Shown piece after piece: positions 46,820 through 64,000 of a DNA stretch of 64,000 nt (its first letter is position 1; every line of letters begins with the position of its first letter). The notes below the pieces were generated by a model. It was not told where the DNA came from and searched no databases. It was given only the letters and a program-made list of their open reading frames with translations. Where the stretch lies: NCBI RefSeq assembly GCF_021917145.1, contig NC_061083.1, forward strand, positions 513,951 to 577,950, in the 5' to 3' direction. The stretch is from Hypomesus transpacificus. Lineage: Eukaryota > Chordata > Actinopteri > Osmeriformes > Osmeridae. The position numbers and the translations under genes are program-made.

Positions 46820-47264
46820 ACATGTTAACTCCTCACTAATTACTCAAGCGTTACCTTGTCATCCCACGGGAAGTACTAGTGTTGTGGACCATTATTTTAA
46901 AGTGACAAACATGTTAACTCCTCACTAATTACTCAAGCGTTACCTTTTCACCCCACAGGAACTTCTAGTGATGTGGACCATTATTTTAAAGTGACAAACA
47001 TGTTGACTCCTCACTAATTACTCAAGCGTTACCTTGTCATCCCACATGAACTTCTAGTGATGTGGACCATTATTTTAAAGTGACAAACATGTTAACTCCT
47101 CACTAATTACTCAAGTGTTACCTTGTCATCCTACGGGAAGTACTAGTGATGTGGACCCTTATTTTAAAGTGACAAACATGTTAACACCTCACTAATTACT
47201 CAAGCGTTACCTTGTCATCCCACAGTAACTGTAATCTGGACCATTATTTCAAAGTAAAAAACGT
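46820..47264. repeat. 89-bp tandem repeat, five copies
   Basis: Units start at 46,820, 46,909, 46,998, 47,087 and 47,176, each beginning ACATGTTAAC or a close variant; the spacing is exactly 89 bp. Copies differ by a few substitutions and the last decays toward its end. Non-coding. Confidence 0.92.
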
Positions 47265-47734
47265 GTCTACAACATAAAACAACTGCAGTGATTGGGTAAA
47301 CAAATTATATGCACTGGAAGATTTCCATGAAATCATAAAAGAAAATCCTACATGATGCAAAAATGCACATGGGCATGCAAGAACAAAGCACTTTGTAAAA
47401 TATGTCTGAATGAAACATTCTTTGTTTGGTATAGCGATGAAACCTAGCATTTAAACAAAAAGTCTGTATTTTGGAATTAAACATTCAACACATTCAACAA
47501 ACTGTGATGAGAAACGGAGTCAAACATAATGGCTAAATAAGTGATAAGTAAGTACATGGCTAACCCTAACCCAAACCAACGTATAAGCCTATTCACTCTA
47601 TAATGAGTCTAGCATTGGCCACTACTGCAAAATACAACAGCAATGCAATTCCAAAGGGACAAAAATGATTAAGGAAGAAATAACAAATGGCAGGATAACT
47701 TGCTAGATAACCCAATCAGAGCCTGTTTTAAGGA
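47265..47734. other. Intergenic, nothing recognised
   Basis: No exon or repeat pair recognised. Confidence 0.4.
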
Positions 47735-47740
47735 CCTAAC

Positions 47741-48982
47741 TACGGTGGCCCTGAAGTGCAAACCACACCCCCTAATATGAGTACATCCCCCAAATGAAAA
47801 TACTCCCCCCCAATAGAGTCAACTCCCCCCAAATCGGATGACTTGTTCACCTCCCCCCAATACAAAAACGCGCTCCCCCCCCCAATACGAGTCAACTCCC
47901 CCCAAATCGGATGACTTGTTCACCTCCCCCCAATACAAAAACGCGCTCCCACAAATGGAAAACGACATTACATTAACTCAAAAACACATAACATTAACTC
48001 TGAACGGAAAGGGTAGGTACTACACTTTAGCGCTGATTGGATGCAGTGGGCTAACTAACAAGAAATAAGAAATTGATCGACAGAAGTACAAAATGCAATA
48101 GCCTGGCAGAGTTAAGTGCACCAGAACATTTGTTTGGCTATCGAAGAATGTAGCAAATAGTAGACTACTTAGGCAAAAGTATTTCGTGTTAAATGTATAA
48201 ATCGATAGCCAAACAACTATCCTGATCCACGTTACTCTGTCATTGTGGCATTTCATTCTTCTGTAGTGGACTAGTCTCTTCTGAAAAGTCCTGCTTCCTT
48301 CAACTGCGTTTTTAGCGTGCGCATAGGCTAGCCTACTTATATTGTGAAACGTTAACAGCAGATCTAGGATTATTTCATAGGAATGACCCTGATTAAAATA
48401 AAGAGTAGGCTAGTGTAATGACTCTGAATTGTCAACATTAATGTTTCCTCTTTCCTTCCAATCAAAACGATTAATTTCATGATAATGACAGAGTTACGTG
48501 GACTAGTTGTTTGGCTATCGATGTTTACGTTTAACACTGCAATTTATGCTTTTGCATACGTAGCCTATGCTACATGCTTCGATACCCAAATAAATGTCCT
48601 GGTGCACTTAACTCTATCAGGCTATTGCATTTTGTACTTCTGTCAATCAATTTCTTATTTCTTGTCAGTTAGCCTACTGCATCCAATCAGCGCTTAAAGT
48701 GTAGTACCTACCCTTTCCGTTCAGAGTTAATGTAATGTGTTTTTGAGTTAATGTAATGTCGTTTTCCATTTGGGGGAGCGCGTTTTTGTATTGGGGGGAG
48801 GTGAACAAGTCATCCGATTTGGGGGGAGTTGACTCGTATTGGGGGGGAGCGCGTTTTTGTATTGGGGGGAGGTGAACAAGTCATCCGATTTGGGGGGAGA
48901 TGACTCATATTGGGGGGGAGTATTTTCATTTGGGGGAAGTACTCATATTAGGGGGTGTCATTTGCACTTCAGGGCCACCGTA
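47741..48982. mobile_element. 1.24-kb foldback transposon with ~460-bp inverted arms
   Basis: TACGGTGGCCCTGAAGTGCA at 47,741 is inverted at the right end (to 48,982). Homology between arms extends to about 48,235 on the left and 48,500 on the right, leaving a 260-bp centre. Flanks CCTAAC (47,735-47,740 and 48,983-48,988) match exactly, or 7 of 8 if read as ACCTAACT/ACCTAACC. Within each arm a block with CGGATGACTTGTTCACC and an ACGCG-containing spacer is duplicated. No transposase. Confidence 0.85.
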
Positions 48983-49123
48983 CCTAACCCATATTAGACA
49001 TTCTCTGACACAATAGAGGGTTTTCACCGACGGGTTATCAGACCGGAAGTCGCCATCTTGGAGGCACTCCGCATCACAACAAAGCACTGGCACTGAAGTA
49101 TATCCCGAACGTCGTCAAGGAAA

Positions 49124-49286
49124 ATGGTGAATTATTGCCGTGTTTCAGGTTGTACAAATAGGACAGATTGTGAAAAACATTTGGTATATTATCGACTTCC
49201 AAAAGCTTGTGGTTGGCAAAGCTCAACCAAGATCTACGAGGGAAAAATCTGGACAACATACGGATTTGTTCGGCACATTTCTTGTC
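49124..49286 (+). pseudogene. THAP zinc finger fragment with a frameshift
   Basis: The ATG at 49,124 opens MVNYCRVSGCTNRT..., with the first THAP cysteine pair C-x4-C. The second half (LAKLNQDLRGKNLDNI, then CSAHFLSG, giving C-x2-H) is in another frame, so an indel near 49,210 has broken the domain. It is the N-terminal exon of a transposase-like gene, now dead. It differs from the THAP copy at 45,592-45,822. Confidence 0.6.
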
Positions 49287-49539
49287 AGGTATTGTGAAAT
49301 GTTAATTTCAGCGGCTCAAATCTAATTTTCTATTGTAATGATAATATTTTTAATAGTAAATAGTAAAAACAATTACTGCTTTTATTGTTTTACTGTGAGC
49401 TTATTTTACTGTAAAGCTGACATTAACATAATATAATTCATATCAAACTACTGCATGTGTATGGGTTTGGCGAGAAAACCATGTAGTTAACAATATCGAG
49501 ATATCCAACTGAAGGCAGAATCACCGGGTCGTCACGGAT

Positions 49540-49689
49540 CTAAGTAGATGGAGCTAACTGGTAGGGATCTGCACCGCCAATAAATCCTAATTTCTCAAAA
49601 TATCGACCCTTTTCTTGTGGTCCAAGTCCTTCCCTGTATGCCTTTGAATCTTGGACGCGTTTTGATGACCATTTCGGTCGTTTAGACAT
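49540..49689 (-). pseudogene. N-terminal fragment of an unrecognised element gene
   Basis: Reading inward from the right end, MSKRPKWSSKRVQDS... followed by RYFEKLGFIGGADPYQL looks like genuine protein (basic start, then a GGADPY motif). I recall similar DPY-containing starts in uncharacterised multi-copy animal proteins but cannot name the family. The frame stops at 49,540 without a domain. Confidence 0.35.
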
Positions 49690-49811
49690 GGCTACAGTTG
49701 TACCAAAGAGTATAGAATTTACGTTCATACTCCGTTCAGTTGTTTACACCGAGTGCCTCCAATATGGCCGCACATCGGGGTTACCACCCAGAACGTGACG
49801 TCGGTGAAAAC

Positions 49812-51455
49812 TGGAACGTTGGCAAAAACGTTAGTTACAGTTGTTGCTAGCTGTAAAGCCAGACTAGCTGTCAGCTACCAGTCATACAAACTGTATTGTA
49901 TTGCAATCAAAATTTGAACTCTACAATTCGAAATTCGCACTAATTCTACTATTCGAAATTGGAACTAATTCGAAATTCTCGTGAAATTCACCTAGTCGTT
50001 ATCTAAATACTGGATATTTACCATCCATAAAAATGTGTCAGATGATTTCGTGCAACAAACTCACTCATTGCACCAGATTATATGTATAGGGAAAATATGA
50101 CATTCAGGACAAATAGGTTTCGGTCAGCCAAATCGACTGGATTTGGAAAATGGACCGGCCGGGATTTTATATTTTCGGAGCTGAAGAAAGACGTAATATC
50201 AGCCACATCGAAATTGGCCGCATAATCATACAGTATGATCAAATATTGGGGAGGACGTATAACGTTAATGTTAACGTTTCCACAAATAACTCATTTGATG
50301 CACAAGCTTCTGAAATGTTATGACCATGTAATGAGTAAAAACACAGTTGTTCACTTTTTAGACATGTTACTTTTGTGATTAGAAATTCATTGGTTATTCT
50401 TTCTTAATTGGTCATAGTTCACAAGTAGCCTAGTTCTCAATGAGGATATATTTATTTAGTTTTAATCAAAGTAATTTAATCAAAGTAATTTATTTAGTAA
50501 TAATCAAGTAATAATCATAGGCCTACTGCAAATTCTGCAAGTGCTTTCACCATTGGCTTTAAAACAGATGCAGCAATTATTTTACAAGGCACCAACTAAA
50601 AGTTCAACATATCTAAATGAACATGAACACAACATAAAATGTCAACATTATAAGACATAACATGATTAATTTAACACAAATCCCTGAAAAAATGGCATAA
50701 GGAAAATAACACAAAAGAAACTCTCAAATCTATATCAATATTAATAAATTATTTTTGATTTATGTATGTCAGTCCCTTTTTCATCATTACACATATAGGT
50801 CAGACATTCATTAATGTTACATTTGAATCAAAAGTAAAGGACCACCAGTATTGTTAAAGACAAATGGCAGCATAAAAGAGAGTAGAAAATTGCATTGATA
50901 TGTTTGCATGATAATGATAATGCCTGTACACATAAGTACAATGTAACTATGAATGAATGAATACTGCAACATTGATCGACATATAGCAGCTAAGTAAGGG
51001 AGTTGTGGTTTTTAAACAAAATTTTCCATATATTCGGTATGTATAGCAGACAGGTAAGTGAAATACTCATTATCTTATGCAGTTCCAGACCCAAGACAGA
51101 GTAATTGTTGATCTTGTTCATTGTTGATCTTGCACCCTATGACCCTATAAGTGTAGCTTATCATGGTTTGCGCCCAACTTTGAGCCTATAATTCACAATA
51201 CATTTGTGTGTGTGATGAGAAACCTTTGATCAATCCCTTCTCTGAATGGGAGAAAATCCCTTCAATGTACTAAGTAAACACTAAAATAAAATAAAAAGGA
51301 AGTTGTTATAATTGGCCTTCAAATGAATGAACAATAGGTGGATGTCAAGCATTCCCTCCCCCAAGTAATACAAAGTACTGCTTTTTGTCTGGACTGTCTG
51401 GAATAACTATAAACAGAACTGTGACCCAGGCTGTATGTCAAGTATATGATGGATG
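49812..51455. other. Intergenic / 3' flank of pnpla7
   Basis: AT-rich with no exon. A pnpla7 3' untranslated region should begin at 51,455, but I find no clear AATAAA on the minus strand close to the stop. Confidence 0.4.
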
Positions 51456-61389
<9,934 letters not shown>

Positions 61390-62151
61390 CTTAGGACAGA
61401 GAGAACACTTAGAGAGACGATATAGAAGAAAACATAATTATTTTCATGCAAAGATATTAGCTACACAAATCTCTAAAGCAATCAAGGCAAAGTGTCAGGT
61501 GCTTGGACCTGTGTCCAAGCGACTGTCAGAGAATGCAGACTGAGAAATTCAGGTCACAGGTTCACTATAGGTTAGAAACAACTGCTGACAGATCGCATGG
61601 CATTGGGTTGACAGAGTAGTTGTAACCAGACACCAACATACTGAAATGGATTCGCCCACAGGGCCACAAGCAAGGAGAAAGTCATGGGACTTCGTAAACA
61701 AGAGCATAATTATTCATTCATCACTGTGGAGTTCCTGGTGAAACCAAATGCGTTTTTGATTCTGCACAGATTTTCTTCCTAACTGAGATGTCGTTATCAG
61801 CATTTGTACTTTTGCCAGGTCAGAAGATAAACAAACTCAACTGATAAACAAATGCGATCAAATAACATGCCCACCTTTAACTCCACAGCTAAAGGGCGAA
61901 ACATGCTAAGTAGAGCTTGTTAAATGTTTGTACACGTATGAGTTATTACTACTAATTATAAGTATTTCTGTCCACTTTTGAGGAAAACTGTTTTCTTGCT
62001 TACAACTTTGAGGAGACAGCCACTCCAGAGTGCAGCGGGGCTTCACACTGCTCTGTAATCACCCACTAGGCGAATTACTACAATTAATTTCCCAGGTAGT
62101 TTAGGATAATATGTTTGTGAATGATCTATTAATTTATAAAGAAATACTTAC

Positions 62152-62363
62152 TTGAACGTATTCAACTGCATTCGTTACTGCATGCCCCCTTTTGTGTCCA
62201 AGTTTCTTGGCTTCCCACGCTCGCTTGTCAATCCCTACCATTCACTATGAGCATCGAGGATTTCTATTGGCTAGTTTAGACTCGCTTAGGCCAATCAGCA
62301 GCGATTTCATTCGTAGGCAATATCATTCTACTGGCGCTAAAGAACTGAAGCATCGTTGTCAAG
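62152..62363. promoter_or_regulatory. Bidirectional pnpla7/mrpl41 promoter
   Basis: A pnpla7 first-exon donor (CAA|GTAAGT on the minus strand, exon end 62,152) and an mrpl41 first-exon donor (CAAG|GTTAGTG, exon end 62,363) face apart 211 bases from each other. Between them lie ATTGG (62,266-62,270) and CCAAT (62,291-62,295), inverted NF-Y boxes 20 bases apart. No TATA box. NF-Y pairs are common in divergent housekeeping promoters. Exact start sites are inferred. Confidence 0.65.
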
Positions 62364-63134
62364 GTTAGTGATCCCTTTAATAATAGTGAAAATTGTCATA
62401 TTAAACGTATTAGTCATCTATTTAGGAATTATTACCAAACGATTTTCAGTAATATAATATTCAGTGGCCATGCTGGTGAAACTGTCAAGCATGATGTGTT
62501 TTCAAGGTAAAATGTATTGGACAAGGTAGCTCTAACAAGTAGTCTAACTAGAGCTACCAAATGTGTGCCAAGTTACTGAACGTTTAACGCCGGTAGGCTA
62601 GTAAATTCAAATTGTACCAAAGCCAAGGGTCAGAGTGTAATACATCAGAAGTTGGCAACTTTAGCTTATCTACCTAGCTAGCCTGGAATACTAGCTAATG
62701 CTAGCTAGCTCTACTTTAGCAAGCTACCTCTATACATTCGCAAAAAATCTTGTTCAAAAGCACACTCAACAATCAACAGTCACTCTACAGTACTAGGCTA
62801 CCCCTCACGTTGCCTTTCCAGACAAGCCAGCATTCCAGAATTTGACCACAGTAGCTAGGCTAGGTTTACTGGCAATTAAGGTGGTTGACGTTCCCATCCC
62901 ACACTTTTATTTTAAGCAGATAGCTAAATTGCATAGAAGATCATAGGATCACAATACAGTATCATACTGTATTGATCCTCGCTAACACCCAACAGTGTTT
63001 GGCAAGGAGACGTAGAATTGGATCATGATGGGAAGGAAGGAATAATAGTTATTATAATAGCACTGTGCAGTCATTGCCTCAACAGTGTTTGATACATTTG
63101 TCTGACTTTTTATTTTGAATTACTGCCAAAACAG
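62364..63134 (+). other. mrpl41: Intron 1 of mrpl41 (5' UTR intron)
   Basis: It begins GTTAGTG after 62,363 and ends at the acceptor AAAACAG before 63,135, placing the whole coding sequence in exon 2. No other feature recognised inside. Confidence 0.5.
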
Positions 63135-63155
63135 GTGGAGTAACACTTGAATGCA

Positions 63156-63563
63156 ATGGGTGTGCTCTCAGCGATTACTCGGGGCATTGTGAGAGGAGCA
63201 GATCGTATGGCTGAGTTTACCAGCAAGCGTGGCTCAAGGACTCATTACAAAGGCAGAGGAGCACAGCCAACAGGACGGCTAACGTCCAGTCGAAAATTCA
63301 TCCAAGTGCGGGAAATGATTCCACAGTTTGTGGTGCCTAATTTGGAGGGTTTCAAGCTCAAACCCTACGTATCATATCGCACCCCTGCTGGAACAGAACC
63401 CCCGGTCACTCCTGAGAGCCTGTTTACTGAAGCCGTTGCCCCAAAGATCAAGAAGGACTTTGAGGAGGGGACTTTCAATAAGGAACAACTGCAGAAATAC
63501 GGATTTGAACCCAAACAGGAAGGAAAGCTTTTTAAGCTCTATCCAAAGAACTTTTTGCGATAA
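63156..63563 (+). CDS. mrpl41: Mitochondrial large-subunit ribosomal protein L41
   Basis: 135 residues (human 137). The start [18 protein letters not shown], the centre [16 protein letters not shown] and the end [20 protein letters not shown] match vertebrate MRPL41 throughout. The first ATG in frame is 63,156, and the frame upstream has only a TTG. The basic, amphipathic first 30 residues act as the matrix-targeting segment in this family. The product is a component of the 39S subunit; mammalian MRPL41 has also been linked to apoptosis and cell-cycle control. Single coding exon, no defects, AATAAA at 63,680. Confidence 0.95.
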   Translation: MGVLSAITRGIVRGADRMAEFTSKRGSRTHYKGRGAQPTGRLTSSRKFIQVREMIPQFVVPNLEGFKLKPYVSYRTPAGTEPPVTPESLFTEAVAPKIKKDFEEGTFNKEQLQKYGFEPKQEGKLFKLYPKNFLR

Positions 63564-63679
63564 GCAAACCCCACTGAGTGGCCAATATTGAGCACCATTA
63601 TTTGTTTTTGTGTAATTGAAGATATTGGAAATTGTTATAGCCAATATTGTGAAGCTGAACGTGTTGTTGAATTTCATTG

Positions 63680-63685
63680 AATAAA
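63680..63685 (+). terminator. mrpl41: Poly(A) signal of mrpl41
   Basis: AATAAA 117 bases after the stop codon, the first such hexamer downstream. Confidence 0.8.
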
Positions 63686-63756
63686 ACATAAAAACTGCAT
63701 ATCACGTAGACTTATTCATCCATTTCAATGTTGTGCTCTATGTTCTCTTAATTCTT

Positions 63757-64000
63757 GTGCTGCCTTCGGGTCACATGACCCAACCATCGTTGTGTTTACC
63801 CAATACAAAAACAAATTAAAATAAATGTATTTTAACCTTTGCAATGTGGGGGGTCTGAGACAGCCCGATGAATAAAAGCCCCACAAAGATGTGCCAAATG
63901 CCTGTCACATTGAGGCAGCACAGTGACACAGAGGTACCATGATGTTTACAGTGAAGGACATCCTGCCACTGTATAAGACATTTTAAATTTGACTCAAGCT
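63757..64000. repeat. MITE-like element, CTTCGGGTCA family, running off the window
   Basis: It begins with CTTGTGCTGCCTTCGGGTCA, containing the GGGTCACATGACCC palindrome; the same terminus lies near 32,900. The second end is not in the window. Confidence 0.45.

Larger units (their letters stand above)
49020..49811. mobile_element. Small element with two convergent broken ORF starts
   Basis: GTTTTCACCGACG (49,020-49,032) is inverted at 49,799-49,811; a second inverted block (TTGGAGGCACTC) lies just inside each end (about 49,055-49,070 and 49,750-49,765). A THAP-like start reads inward from the left and an unknown start reads inward from the right. The middle where the rest of both genes should be is AT-rich filler, so this looks like an internally deleted derivative. 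No duplication was identified. Confidence 0.6.

Noticed and set aside
63147..63155. Longer mrpl41 start (MNA- before MGVL)
   Set aside because: The extra codons begin with TTG, not ATG. The conserved protein starts at MGVL (63,156).

Overview
This is a vertebrate nuclear window, most likely from a teleost fish. It has no bacterial-style gene packing. It holds three spliced or single-exon animal genes in the right half and a very dense load of fish-type transposons throughout. L2-type LINE tails with the common fish 3' motif 'TCGCTTTGGATAAAAG' occur several times. The species cannot be named from the sequence. I assembled the gene models by hand from splice sites, reading frame and remembered family sequence; no alignment or search was run.

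Right part (35.9-63.7 kb), the genes. On the minus strand, 35,962-42,032 is a 13-exon coiled-coil gene of 535 codons, best called ccdc183 (outer-dynein-arm docking-like family). Also on the minus strand, 51,456-61,387 is a complete pnpla7 gene (neuropathy-target-esterase-like lysophospholipase; 33 coding exons, about 1,329 residues, an upstream non-coding exon near 62.15 kb). Head-to-head with it on the plus strand is mrpl41 (CDS 63,156-63,563). The pnpla7/mrpl41 pair shares a short intergenic promoter with divergent CCAAT boxes. The same head-to-head pair occurs at human 9q34.3, where CCDC183 also lies, and this synteny decides the paralogue calls.

Left part (1-35 kb). I find no exon of a recognisable host gene. 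The region is a transposon graveyard. It contains a tRNA-L2 SINE (2.1 kb); hAT elements at 8.66, 12.3, 14.67, 14.75, 16.6 and 34.1 kb, several with perfect 8-bp target-site duplications; a Harbinger-type element at 14.27-18.85 kb with at least two levels of later insertions; an L2 reverse-transcriptase relic (31.4-32.8 kb); and a complete, apparently very young non-autonomous LTR element (26,649-28,551) with two identical 295-bp LTRs and a 5-bp duplication. Its interior is a proline-rich ORF built from four tandem-repeat blocks.

Middle part (42.5-49.8 kb), between ccdc183 and pnpla7. This is another block of nested elements: a Harbinger-like element enclosing two palindromes, a 31-bp-TIR element split by a TTAA-flanked Kolobok-like element carrying a THAP zinc-finger exon, an 89-bp tandem array, a 1.24-kb foldback element, and a small element with two convergent broken ORF starts, one of them THAP-like.

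How the parts work together: only pnpla7 and mrpl41 show a likely functional link, through the shared promoter. The transposons mainly document insertion history.
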